DNA from: Thermopolyspora sp040678635
GTDB lineage: Bacteria; Actinomycetota; Actinomycetes; Streptosporangiales; Streptosporangiaceae
NCBI RefSeq assembly: GCF_040678635.1
Contig: NZ_JBFATZ010000004.1
Coordinates: 62,001 to 126,000 of the forward strand
Direction: 5' to 3'
DNA: 64,000 nt
In this document: positions 42,097-50,610 of the stretch, in pieces
Position numbering within the stretch: position 1 is the stretch's first letter
How the letters are laid out: every line of letters starts with the position of its first letter
The notes under the pieces: generated by a model
Told to the model about the DNA's origin: nothing
What the model saw: the letters and a program-made list of their open reading frames with translations, nothing else
Database searches by the model: none
Program-made: the position numbers and the translations under genes

Positions 42097-42359
42097 CCTT
42101 CCTCCACGCCGCTGAGCTCCTCGATTTGCTCCTTGGTGAGTCCGGAGACGAGCGCCACCCGGGCGGTGTGCGTGCCGTCGAGCTGGGCCATCGCCTCTTG
42201 CATCGCCGCGTGCAGTTCGGCCTGGCGGACCTGGAGGTACGCCCGTACGGCCTGCGCGACAAACTCCTTCTTCGTCAAATGAAGAAAATGAGCGCCATGC
42301 GAGATCAGCCGATCGGTTTCGGAGTCCACCTTCAGCGGTGCCACGTTTGAGCCAGCCAC
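42093..42359 (-). CDS. Ribbon-helix-helix-like small protein (antitoxin-like)
   Basis: 88 aa. A short strand (APLKVDSETDRLISHG) followed by two helices (KKEFVAQAVRAYLQVRQAEL) fits an RHH DNA-binding N-terminus; the acidic tail ends in GLTKEQIEELSGVEEG. The GTG at 42359 follows GGGGAAAGG. The stop overlaps the start of the decayed downstream gene by 4 bases, the usual antitoxin-toxin arrangement. Antitoxin function is inference; the partner is broken, and no toxin fold was identified. Confidence 0.7.
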   Translation of the reverse strand: MAGSNVAPLKVDSETDRLISHGAHFLHLTKKEFVAQAVRAYLQVRQAELHAAMQEAMAQLDGTHTARVALVSGLTKEQIEELSGVEEG

Positions 42360-42474
42360 GACAACCTTTCCCCAGTACCCCAAGGTATCCCGGCGTGGGT
42401 GGCGGCGCGCAGGCTGCTGGCTGAGCGAAAGCCATACGCTCTGATGCGGGCCGAGCGCCAGTTCGCCCTCTTGG

Positions 42475-42571
42475 GTTGCCGTCCCCTCGTAGGGCCGATG
42501 AGAACCTACATCCACCCCGCCACCGGGCGGATCTTCTTCGTGTTGCGACCCCTCGTAGGGCCGATGAGAAC
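42475..42571 (-). CRISPR. Short CRISPR array, two repeats, minus orientation
   Basis: Repeats at 42475-42505 (31 bp, slightly altered, distal) and 42542-42571 (leader-proximal, intact) flank a 36-nt spacer. The repeat variant ends GGGCCGATGAGAAC on the plus strand, as in the array at 40388, and differs from the main array at two positions. Leader lies to the right. Confidence 0.85.
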
Positions 42572-42661
42572 CCGAAGGTAAAGTCCCAGATCAGGAAGCC
42601 TTTCAAGGCGGCGATAAGGCGAGGTTTTGCAGTGAACCTCCGGTAGTGCACAAAACCCGGG
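42572..42661 (-). promoter_or_regulatory. CRISPR leader of the 42475-42571 array
   Basis: Minus-strand CCGGAGGTTCACTGCAAAAC plus C (42643-42623) ends 51 nt before the first repeat (42571), the same distance as in the main array. Homology extends another ~18 bases outward (GGGTTTTGTGCACTA against GGGTTTTCAGCACAA). Remaining bases to the MOSC gene (42662-42866) show no gene. Confidence 0.75.
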
Positions 42662-42866
42662 GGGTCTGCTGCATCGGCCTCTTTCCCATCATGCCATCCG
42701 CCTTGGCTGCCGGGGCTATAGCCATTCCGTCCGCGATCGCATGCCCACCGAAGCGGCACCACCATCCAGCGATCAGGCTGCGGTCGGCCACACGAGCACA
42801 CCGCCCTCCATCCCTCGCGTGCTGGGCATCCCACCCGCCGCAGGGCCGTCCGCGGGCGCTCGTCGG

Positions 42867-43691
42867 TCACTCCTCGGGGATCACCGGGTCGCCGACGCTG
42901 ATGGTGCCGGTGGAGTCGGGGATCAGGTTGACGGCGAACCAGACCTTGCCGTCCCAGCGGCGGTGGCGGGCCAGGGTGCGTAGGGGCTCCTTGCCCTTGG
43001 TGTAGGTGTCGGGGTCGATGGTGGTGAGGACGCAGCGGTCGCACAGTTTGACCGCGCGGAAGGGGACGTCGCCGACTCGGACGCGGCGCCAGTGGTCCTC
43101 GGCGAAGGGCTCCGGGGCGTCCTCTACGACGATGCTGGGGCGGAAGCGGCGCATGGGCAGCGGGGCGGGTGGTTCCCCGCCGCGTTCGACGGCCTCTTCG
43201 GCGATCCAGTCGTTGAGTTGCCGTAGGGAGGCGGCCGAGGCTAGCAGCAGTGGGAAGGCGTCGGCGAAGCTCACCCGGTCGTCGGCGGTGCCGTATTTGG
43301 GGTTGACGGGGCGGCGGGTGGCGTCGTTTAGCCATACCAGGCGGACAGGGAGGCCCAGCAGGTCGGTGAACCAGGTGGCGGCCTCGTCGCCGGTGTCGAT
43401 GGCGTCGACGTCGTCGCGCCAGATCCGTACTCGGCGGGTCGGCGTGCCGGGCGCGGGTGAGAGCCGCAGCGGGGGCGCGTGCGGGCCGCTCAGTTTGAGA
43501 CCGGAGCCCTCGGGGGTGGCGGTGACGGCGAGCATTTTGGGGTGGGTGCGGGCGGTGAGGCCCTCGCCTGCCGCGTCGACGACCATGTAGCGGCGGTCGC
43601 CTGCCAGCCCCCACGGTTCGACGACGGCCGAGGCGACCTCCATGCCGCGGGTCGACTTGATCGGATAGATGTGGATGCTCCCCAGCCGCAT
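42867..43691 (-). CDS. MOSC-domain protein (MOSC N-terminal beta-barrel type)
   Basis: 274 aa: MOSC_N (IHIYPIKSTRGMEV, GLAGDRRYMVVD) followed by the MOSC domain with FRPSIVVEDA and the conserved Cys in KLCDRCVLTTIDPDT that carries sulfur or ligates the molybdenum cofactor. Related to mARC/YcbX, which reduce N-hydroxylated compounds using Moco. No ferredoxin domain is attached. The ATG at 43691 is used, since MRLGSIHIYP is the family start; no strong ribosome site is seen. Confidence 0.9.
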   Translation of the reverse strand: MRLGSIHIYPIKSTRGMEVASAVVEPWGLAGDRRYMVVDAAGEGLTARTHPKMLAVTATPEGSGLKLSGPHAPPLRLSPAPGTPTRRVRIWRDDVDAIDTGDEAATWFTDLLGLPVRLVWLNDATRRPVNPKYGTADDRVSFADAFPLLLASAASLRQLNDWIAEEAVERGGEPPAPLPMRRFRPSIVVEDAPEPFAEDHWRRVRVGDVPFRAVKLCDRCVLTTIDPDTYTKGKEPLRTLARHRRWDGKVWFAVNLIPDSTGTISVGDPVIPEE

Positions 43692-43793
43692 GAATTGGAC
43701 GTTATCAGGAGCTTGGCTCGTGATTCGAGCGCGTTTTCGCCTCATGCCAGGCGGACCGCCGACGGGATCGGCCAAGCCGCCGTACGCGGGTGA

Positions 43794-45254
43794 TCAGGCG
43801 GCGGAGCGGGCCGGGGCGTCGGCGGGGTCGGCGGTCAGCGTCCGGACGACGGATTGACCGGTCGGGATGAAGGCGGCGATGAGGACGCCGAGTACGGCGG
43901 CGCCTCCGGCGATGAGCATGGCCGTTTGGATGCCGGTCAGTGAGGTCACCGTCAGCGGCCCGACGGTGATCGTCATGTTGGCCATGACGGCGCTGGTCAC
44001 GGCGCTGGAGGTGGAGGTGCCGACGGCGCGCATGAGGGCGTTGAGGCCGTTGGCGGCGGCGGTCTCGGTCACCGGGACCACCCGCATGATCAGGTCGGGC
44101 ATGGCGGCGTACGCCAGGGCGAGCCCAGCCCCGATGACCGACGAGGTCAGCACGATCTTCCACAGGGTGTCCAGGGCCACGACCGAGACGATGTAGGTCA
44201 CGCCCATCAGGACGGCGCCGAGCATGAGCGACACCTTCGGGCCGTACCGGCGGGAGATTCGGGCCGAGACTGGTGACAGCACCATCGAGACCGCGCCGCT
44301 CGGCCCGAGGATCAGACCGGCTTCCAGCATGGTCAGGCCGAAGCCGTACCCGGTGGACGTCGGTGACTGCAGCACGTGCGGCAGCACCAGCATCATCACC
44401 ATGATCGAGAAGCCGACGAGGATCGAGGCGAGGTTGGTGAACAGCACGGGCCGCCGGGCCGAGGTGCGCAGGTCCACGAGTGGGTCGCGGCGGCGCAGTT
44501 CGTACCAGCCCCAGGCGGGCAGGAGCACCAACGCGGCGGCGAACGTGCCCAGGGTGGCGGCGCTGCCCCAGCCCCACGAGCCGCCCTTGGTGATGCCGAG
44601 CATCAGGCAGATCAGGCCGGCGGTGAGCCAGACCGCGCCGACCAGGTCGAACCGCGCATTGGCGCGTACCGGCGACTCGCGGACGAAGAAGAGCACGAGC
44701 AGCAGGTCGAGCAGGCCGATGCCTCCGGCGGTCCAGAACAGGGCGTGCCAGTGGGCGTGCTGGGCGATGAACGCGGCCAGCGGCATGCCGATCGCGCCGC
44801 CGAAGCCGAGGGTGGCGCTGATCAGCGCCATGGCCGAGCCGAGGCGTTCGGGGGTGAGGTTATCGCGCATGATGCTGATGCCGAGCGGGATCACGCCGAT
44901 GGCGAGCCCCTGCAGCGCCCGGCCGAACACCACCCACGCCAGCGATCCGGTCAGCGCGCAGATCGCCGAGCCGACGACCATGAGCGCGAGGATGATCAGC
45001 ACCATACGGCGTTTGCCGTACATATCGCCGAGGCGGCCGACGACGGGGTGGGAGACTGCGGCGGCGAGCAGGGTCGCCGTCACGATCCACGAGGTGTCCT
45101 CGGCTGGCGCGTCGAAGATCCGCGGCAGGTCGGGGAGGATCGGCACCACCAGCGTCTGCATGAGCGACACGACGCTGCCGCAGAACGCGAGCACGGCCAC
45201 CATGGAGCCGGAACCCTTGCCCTTCGATGCTCCGGCCTTCGATGCCGCGATCAC
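43794..45254 (-). CDS. MFS multidrug exporter, DHA2 (14-TM) family
   Basis: 486 aa with 14 hydrophobic segments. Motif A between helices 2 and 3 is GRLGDMYGKRRM and the LQTLVVPILPDL-type D1 element of DHA2 exporters is at the N-terminus (SLMQTLVVPILPDLPRIFD). Proton-driven export is expected; substrate unknown. The GTG at 45254 follows GGAGGG. The frame is open further upstream, but only through the 137-bp repeats, which are not part of the protein. Confidence 0.88.
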   Translation of the reverse strand: MIAASKAGASKGKGSGSMVAVLAFCGSVVSLMQTLVVPILPDLPRIFDAPAEDTSWIVTATLLAAAVSHPVVGRLGDMYGKRRMVLIILALMVVGSAICALTGSLAWVVFGRALQGLAIGVIPLGISIMRDNLTPERLGSAMALISATLGFGGAIGMPLAAFIAQHAHWHALFWTAGGIGLLDLLLVLFFVRESPVRANARFDLVGAVWLTAGLICLMLGITKGGSWGWGSAATLGTFAAALVLLPAWGWYELRRRDPLVDLRTSARRPVLFTNLASILVGFSIMVMMLVLPHVLQSPTSTGYGFGLTMLEAGLILGPSGAVSMVLSPVSARISRRYGPKVSLMLGAVLMGVTYIVSVVALDTLWKIVLTSSVIGAGLALAYAAMPDLIMRVVPVTETAAANGLNALMRAVGTSTSSAVTSAVMANMTITVGPLTVTSLTGIQTAMLIAGGAAVLGVLIAAFIPTGQSVVRTLTADPADAPARSAA

Positions 45255-45309
45255 CCCTGCACCCTCCGCCAAACGGTCCAAAAGACAATATGTGCATCGT
45301 ACAGGGAAG

Positions 45310-45720
45310 GTTTTCTCGAATCCTGACCACAGGGGTCTTACCTGGTGGAACGGAACCGTCACCGGGCATGGGCTGGACGGGGTCGCAGCCGTGGCGCTCG
45401 GCACCGGAACGCGGAGCGGACACGTAGCCACTGCTGTAGGGGCACGGTTTTTCGAACCCTCGACCGCAGTGGCCCTGCCTGACGGCACAGAACCGTCACC
45501 GGACATGGGCTGGACGGGGTCGCAGCCGTGGCGCTCGGCACCGGAACGCGGAGTGGACACGTAGCCACTGCTGTAGGGGCACGGTTTTTCGAACCCTCGA
45601 CCGCAGTGGCCCTGCCTGACGGCACAGAACCGTCACCGGACATGGGCCGAACGAGATCGCAGCCGTGGCGCTCGGCACCGGAACGCGGAGCGGACACGTA
45701 GCCGCTGCCGTAGAGGCGTC
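45310..45720. repeat. 137-bp tandem triplication upstream of the MFS gene
   Basis: Copies at about 45310-45446, 45447-45583 and 45584-45720; anchor CGGCACCGGAACGCGGAG at 45399, 45536 and 45673. Copies 1-2 and 2-3 are nearly identical over most of the unit; the outer ends differ more. It covers the whole region where the promoter of the MFS gene should be. The remaining bases to 45884 show no gene. Confidence 0.9.
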
Positions 45721-45884
45721 GCAGGCGTTCTGTTGGCCGGAACCGCTGAGCGTGTCAGCGGCCGAGGGGGCCGCGGCCTGGCTCCTGTGGCTGGAGCGGC
45801 GCGGCGAGCGGGGCGATCGGTGTTTGGGCCCGCCGCCGGTCCGGGCGGCGGCGGGCCCAGGGGTTCCTGCGTACCTCCGATGGA

Positions 45885-47912
45885 TTACCGCAGGAAGGCT
45901 GCGGCCACGCCCGCGTCGACGGGTACGTGGAGGCCGGTGGTCAGGGCGAGGTCGCCGCCGGTGAGGGCGAAGACGGCGGCGGCGACGTGTTCGGGGAGGA
46001 CCTCGCGTTTGAGGAGGGTGCGCTGGGCGTAGAACTCGCCGAGGCGCTCCTCGGGGACGCCGTAGACCTTGGCACGGTTCGCTCCCCAGCCGGAGGCGAA
46101 GATGCCCGAGCCGCGTACGACGCCGTCGGGGTTGACGCCGTTGACGCGGATGCCGTGTTCGCCCAGTTCGGCGGCGAGCAGCCGTACCTGGTGGGCCTGG
46201 TCGGCCTTGGCGGCGCCGTAGGCGACGTTGTTAGGGCCGGCGAAGACCGAGTTTTTGGAGACGATGTAGATGATGTCGCCGCCCATGCCTTGGTCGATCA
46301 TGATTCTGGCGGCTTCGCGGGATACCAGGAACGAGCCGCGGGCCATGACGTCGTGCTGTAGGTCCCAGTCGGCGGCGCTGGTTTCGAGCAGCGAGCGCGA
46401 CAGGGACAGGCCGGCGTTGTTGACCACCAGGTCCACGCCTCCGAAGGCCCGTACGGCCCGGCGGAACGCGGCGGCGATCCGCTCCTCGTCGGTGACGTCC
46501 ACGCCGACGGCGATCGCCACGTCGGCCGAGCCGATCTCGGCCGCGACCTTCTCGGCCGCCTCCACGTCGCGGTCGGCGACCACGACGCACGCGCCCTCGG
46601 CGGCGAGTCGCCGCGCCGTGGCCGCGCCGATGCCGGAGCCGCCGCCGGTGACGAACGCGACCCGGGTGGCGAGCGGTCGCGGCTTCGGCAGGCGCCGCAG
46701 CTTGGCCTCCTCCAGTTCCCAGTACTCGATGCGGAACTTCTCCGCCTCCTCGATCGGCGCGTACGACGACAGCGCCTCGGCGCCGCGCATCACGTTGATC
46801 GCGTTGACGTAGAACTCGCCCGCGACCCGGGCGGTCTGTTTGTCCTTGCCGAAGCTGAACATGCCGATCCCGGGCACGAGCACGATCGCGGGGTCGGCGC
46901 CGCGCATCGGCGGCGAGTCCGGGGAGGCGTGCCGCGCGTAGTAGGCGGCGTACTCCTCCCGGTAGCGGGCGTGCAGCTCGCCGAGCCGGTCGACGACCCG
47001 GTCCAGGGGCGCGTCCGGCGGCAGGTCGAGCACGAGCGGGGCGACCTTGGTACGCAGGAAGTGGTCGGGGCAGGAGGTGCCGAGGGCGGCGAGCCGGGGG
47101 TGCTCGGAGCGGGAGACGAAGTCGAGGACCTCGTCGGTGTCGGTGTAGTGGCCGACCTGGCGGGCGTCGGTCGAGCACAGCCCGCGCAGCACCGGGAACA
47201 GCGCGGCGGCCCGCTCGTGCCGGGCGTCCTCCGGGAGCGTCTGGTGGATCACCGGGCCGAACGGCTCGGGGCGGCCGTGCTCGGCGATGTAGCGCTCCGC
47301 CGTACGGATGATCTCCAGGGAGTTCTCCCGGCACTCGGCGGAGGTCGCGCCCCAGGCGGTGATGCCGTGCCCGCCGAGGATCACGCCGATCGCCTGCGGG
47401 TTCGCCTCCTTCAGCGCGGCGATGTCGAGGCCGAGCTGGAAGCCGGGCCGCCGCCACGGCACCCACGCCACCCGGTCGCCGAAGATCCGCCGGGTCAGCT
47501 CGGGGCCGTCGGCGGCGGTGGCGATCGCGATGCCGGCGTCCGGGTGCAGGTGGTCGACGTGCGCGGCGTCCACCAGGCCGTGCATGGCGGTGTCGATCGA
47601 CGGGGCCGCGCCGCCCTTGCCGAACGCGCAGTGGTCGAACGCGGCGACCATCTCGTCCTCGCGCTCGACGCCCGGGTACACCTCGACCAGGGCCCGCAGC
47701 CGGTCAAGGCGCAGTACGGCGAGCCCCCGCTCGGTGAGCGTGCCGAGGTCCCCGCCGGAGCCCTTGACCCACATGAGCTCGACGTCCCGCCCGGTGACCG
47801 GGTCGATCGCCGTGCCCTTGGCGGAGGCGTTGCCCCCGGCGTAGTTGGTGTTGCGCCGGTCCGACCCGAGCACGTGCGCCCGCGCCAGCAGCTCCTCGAC
47901 CGGCGAGCTCAT
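45885..47912 (-). CDS. rhaD: Bifunctional rhamnulose-1-phosphate aldolase / short-chain dehydrogenase
   Basis: 675 aa. Residues ~1-410 are a class II aldolase/adducin domain (TNYAGGNASAKG, VDHLHPDAGIAIATA with metal His residues, GHGITAWG). Residues ~425-675 are an SDR with GGGSGIGAAT, NNAGLS and the active-site Ser...Y-G-A-A-K block. This fusion (RhaEW type) splits rhamnulose 1-phosphate into DHAP and L-lactaldehyde and oxidises the latter to lactate. The ATG at 47912 overlaps the stop of a 23-codon frame. Confidence 0.93.
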   Translation of the reverse strand: MSSPVEELLARAHVLGSDRRNTNYAGGNASAKGTAIDPVTGRDVELMWVKGSGGDLGTLTERGLAVLRLDRLRALVEVYPGVEREDEMVAAFDHCAFGKGGAAPSIDTAMHGLVDAAHVDHLHPDAGIAIATAADGPELTRRIFGDRVAWVPWRRPGFQLGLDIAALKEANPQAIGVILGGHGITAWGATSAECRENSLEIIRTAERYIAEHGRPEPFGPVIHQTLPEDARHERAAALFPVLRGLCSTDARQVGHYTDTDEVLDFVSRSEHPRLAALGTSCPDHFLRTKVAPLVLDLPPDAPLDRVVDRLGELHARYREEYAAYYARHASPDSPPMRGADPAIVLVPGIGMFSFGKDKQTARVAGEFYVNAINVMRGAEALSSYAPIEEAEKFRIEYWELEEAKLRRLPKPRPLATRVAFVTGGGSGIGAATARRLAAEGACVVVADRDVEAAEKVAAEIGSADVAIAVGVDVTDEERIAAAFRRAVRAFGGVDLVVNNAGLSLSRSLLETSAADWDLQHDVMARGSFLVSREAARIMIDQGMGGDIIYIVSKNSVFAGPNNVAYGAAKADQAHQVRLLAAELGEHGIRVNGVNPDGVVRGSGIFASGWGANRAKVYGVPEERLGEFYAQRTLLKREVLPEHVAAAVFALTGGDLALTTGLHVPVDAGVAAAFLR

Positions 47913-47980
47913 GCCCCGCCTCCCCCGACGATGGCGTCGGGCCAGACGATCCACGTGTTCACGGCGACGACCTGGTTCAT
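47909..47980 (-). CDS. 23-residue bridge frame between rhaI and rhaD
   Basis: MNQVVAVNTWIVWPDAIVGG then GGA. Its ATG overlaps the rhaI TGA (ATGA) and its TGA overlaps the rhaD ATG (ATGA). The GGGGTGGGGAGC before it can act as a ribosome site. No family. Most likely a coupling peptide rather than a functional protein, but both overlaps are exact. Confidence 0.45.
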   Translation of the reverse strand: MNQVVAVNTWIVWPDAIVGGGGA

Positions 47981-49143
47981 GCTCCCCACCCCGCCTGCGT
48001 GCCGCCGACCCGCTCGGCGGCGATCTTCTCGAAGTAGCCGGACCGGGCGTAGGCCGCCATCGGGTCCGGGTCGAGCCCCATCTCCTCGCGCAGCTCCGCA
48101 AGCAGCGGCCGCACGTCGGTGTTGTAGGCGTCCATCAGCACCGCGTTGGCGCCGAGCACGTCGCCGGCCTGCTGCGCGGCGGCGAGCGCGTCCCGGTCCA
48201 CCAGCAGCGCCTTCGCGGTGGCCTCCTGCACGTTCATCACCGAGCGGATCTGCCCGGGGATCTTCGGCTCGATGTTGTGGCACTGGTCGAGCATGAACGC
48301 CACGCCCGAGTCCGGCCCGTAGCCGCCGCCCCGCACCACCTCGAACATGATCCGGAAGAGCTGGAACGGGTCCGCCGACCCCACCATCAGGTCGTCGTCG
48401 GCGTAGAAGCGCGAGTTGAAGTCGAACCCGCCGAGCTTGCCCTCGCGCAGCAGGAACGCCACGATGAACTCGATGTTCGTCCCCGGCGCGTGGTGCCCGG
48501 TGTCCACCACGACCTGCGCCTTCGGGCCCAGCTTGAGGCAGTGGGCGTACGCGGTCCCCCAGTCCGGCACGTCGGTCATGTAGAACGCGGGCTCGAACAG
48601 CTTGTACTCCAGCAGGAACCGCTGCCCCTCCCCCAGCCGGTCGTACACGATGGCCAGCGCCTCGGCGAGCCGGTCCTGCCGGGCCCGGATGTCGTCCTGC
48701 CCCGGGTAGTTCGTCCCGTCGGAGAACCACAGCTTCAGCGTGTCGGACCCGGTGAGGTCCATGATGTCCACGCACTCCAGCAGGTGGTCGATCGCCTTGC
48801 GCCGCACGGCCGGGTCCGGGTGCGTGACGCTGCCGAGCTTGTAGTCGTCGTCCTGGAACACGTTGGAGTTGATCGCGCCGATGCCCACGCCCAGGTCGCG
48901 GGCGTACCGGGCCAGGGCGGCGTAGTCGTCCACCTTGTCCCACGGGATGTGCAGCGCCACCGTGGGCGCCACGCCCGTGTACGCGTGCACCTGGGCGGCG
49001 TCGGCGAGCTTCTCCTGCGGGTCGCGCGGCACGCCCTTCTGCGCGAACACCTTGAACCGGGTGCCGCTGTTGCCGTACGCCCACGAGGGCGTCTCGATGT
49101 GCTGCGTCCGCAGCGCCGCTTTCACCGCGGTGAGGTCGGTCAT
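47977..49143 (-). CDS. rhaI: L-rhamnose isomerase (RhaI, xylose-isomerase-like)
   Basis: 388 aa, the Pseudomonas/actinobacterial type unrelated to E. coli RhaA. TIM-barrel motifs: ALHIPWDKVDDY, INSNVFQDDDYKLGS, LKLWFSDGTNYPGQ, LLEYKLFEPAFY, VDTGHHAPGTNIEF and FDFNSRFYADDDLMVG, giving the Glu/Asp/His metal ligands. Converts L-rhamnose to L-rhamnulose. Starts 11 bases after rhaM. Confidence 0.94.
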   Translation of the reverse strand: MTDLTAVKAALRTQHIETPSWAYGNSGTRFKVFAQKGVPRDPQEKLADAAQVHAYTGVAPTVALHIPWDKVDDYAALARYARDLGVGIGAINSNVFQDDDYKLGSVTHPDPAVRRKAIDHLLECVDIMDLTGSDTLKLWFSDGTNYPGQDDIRARQDRLAEALAIVYDRLGEGQRFLLEYKLFEPAFYMTDVPDWGTAYAHCLKLGPKAQVVVDTGHHAPGTNIEFIVAFLLREGKLGGFDFNSRFYADDDLMVGSADPFQLFRIMFEVVRGGGYGPDSGVAFMLDQCHNIEPKIPGQIRSVMNVQEATAKALLVDRDALAAAQQAGDVLGANAVLMDAYNTDVRPLLAELREEMGLDPDPMAAYARSGYFEKIAAERVGGTQAGWGA

Positions 49144-49154
49144 GAATCCCCGAT

Positions 49155-49472
49155 TCAGTCAAGATGGAACACTTCGGTGAGGGCGACCATGCCCTCGTCG
49201 GGCCGTCCGTCGAGGTCCTCGAAGAACGGCGCCATCTCCGCCTGCCAGCGGGCGTTGACCTCGGTGGCGGCCATCGCCTCGCGGGCGGCCTTGAAGTCGT
49301 CGGTCTCCAGGTAGCCGACGAGCAGGCCGTCGTCCCGGAGGAAGAGCGAGTAGTTGCGCCAGCCCGTCTCGCGCAGCGCGTCCAGCATCTGCGGCCACAC
49401 GGCCGTGTGCCGTTCGCGGTATTCGTCGAGCCGGTCCGGCCGTACCTTCAGCAGGAAGCAGACGCGCTGCAC
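49155..49472 (-). CDS. rhaM: L-rhamnose mutarotase
   Basis: 105 aa, full length, with FLLKVRPDRLDEYRERHTAVWP at the N-terminus and the NYSLFLRDDGLLVGYLE strand. Interconverts alpha and beta anomers of rhamnose before isomerisation. GTG start at 49472 with GAAGGGG upstream. It lies between the binding protein (22 bases) and rhaI (11 bases). Confidence 0.93.
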   Translation of the reverse strand: MQRVCFLLKVRPDRLDEYRERHTAVWPQMLDALRETGWRNYSLFLRDDGLLVGYLETDDFKAAREAMAATEVNARWQAEMAPFFEDLDGRPDEGMVALTEVFHLD

Positions 49473-49494
49473 GATCAGGGCCCCTTCGATGGCG

Positions 49495-50610
49495 TCAGAA
49501 GTCGAAGTCGTCGATGTTGTCCTTGGTGAACACCGTCGGCTTGCCGAGCAGCACCTCGCCCTTGGCGCCGATCGTGTACTCGCCGAGCCTGCCCGCCTTG
49601 AACTTCTCCCCCTCGGCGCCGGTGATCTGGCCGGAGGCGAGCGCGCCGGCGGCGTAGCTCGCCAGGTAGCCGAGGTCGCCGGGGCTCCACAGCTCGAAGC
49701 CCTCGATCGTGCCGTCCTTGACGAACTTGCGGAGCTGGTTGGGGGTGCCGAGGCCGGTGAGCTTCACCTTGCCCTTGTACGGCGAGTCCGACAGGTACCG
49801 GGCCGCGGCGGCGATGCCCACGGTGGTCGGCGAGATGATGCCCTTCAGGTCCGGGTAGGAGCGCAGCAGGCCCTGCGTCTCGGTGAAGGACTTCTGGTCG
49901 TCGTCGTTGCCGTAGGCGATCTTGACGAGCTCCATGTCCTTGTACTCGGGCTTCTTGAGCTCGTCCTTCATGAACTCGATCCAGGTGTTCTGGTTGGTCG
50001 CGTTCGGCGTCGCCGACAGCACCGCGATCTTGCCCTTGTGGCCGATCTGCTCGGCGAGCAACTGGACCTGGGTGCGGCCGAGGTCCTCGGCGCTTGCCTG
50101 GTTGATGAACAGGTGCCGCCCCTCGGGCGCGACGTCGGAGTCGTACGAGACGACCTTGATCCCGGCGGCCATCGCCTGCTTGAGCGCGGGCACGACCGCG
50201 TTGGGGTCGTTCGCCGAGATGACGATCGCGTCCTGCTTCTGCTGGATCAGCGTGTTGATGTACGACACCTGCGAGGAGGCGCTGGCGTCGGACGGCCCGA
50301 CCTCCTTGACCTCCGCGCCGAACTCCTTGCCCGCGTCCGCGCCGCCGGTGTCGGACACGGTGAAGTAGGGGTTGTTCACCTGCTTCGGCAGGAAGGCGAT
50401 CTTCAGGCCCTGCTTGAGCGGCGCGTTCGGGTTGGCGGACGCCGACGCGGCGCCCGAGGCGGCCGGGGCGGCCGACTGGGAGGCGACCACGTCGCTGCGG
50501 GTGGTCCCGCCGCACGCGGTCGCGAGCAACGCCAGACCAGCGGCGAGCGCGACACCGAATCGGGGGCCGACGCCGACCCGGCGGCGACGCGAGGGGGTAT
50601 GCATGGTCAT
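49495..50610 (-). CDS. rhaS: Rhamnose ABC transporter, lipoprotein binding protein
   Basis: 371 aa periplasmic-binding-type protein (CUT2). The signal is basic (PSRRRRVG), hydrophobic (VALAAGLALLATACGG) with a lipobox ending at Cys, so membrane-anchored. The body has KIAFLPKQVNNPYF, DAIVISANDPNAVVPALKQA and YDSDV typical of RhaS. The ATG at 50610 overlaps the upstream permease stop; 50604 is an alternative. Confidence 0.93.
   Translation of the reverse strand: MTMHTPSRRRRVGVGPRFGVALAAGLALLATACGGTTRSDVVASQSAAPAASGAASASANPNAPLKQGLKIAFLPKQVNNPYFTVSDTGGADAGKEFGAEVKEVGPSDASASSQVSYINTLIQQKQDAIVISANDPNAVVPALKQAMAAGIKVVSYDSDVAPEGRHLFINQASAEDLGRTQVQLLAEQIGHKGKIAVLSATPNATNQNTWIEFMKDELKKPEYKDMELVKIAYGNDDDQKSFTETQGLLRSYPDLKGIISPTTVGIAAAARYLSDSPYKGKVKLTGLGTPNQLRKFVKDGTIEGFELWSPGDLGYLASYAAGALASGQITGAEGEKFKAGRLGEYTIGAKGEVLLGKPTVFTKDNIDDFDF

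Noticed and set aside
41896..43614. A 572-codon minus-strand frame joining CRISPR DNA, the leader and an antisense of the MOSC gene.
   Set aside because: It crosses two CRISPR repeats and a well-supported gene in another frame; only its last 66 codons (from 42096) belong to a gene-like segment.
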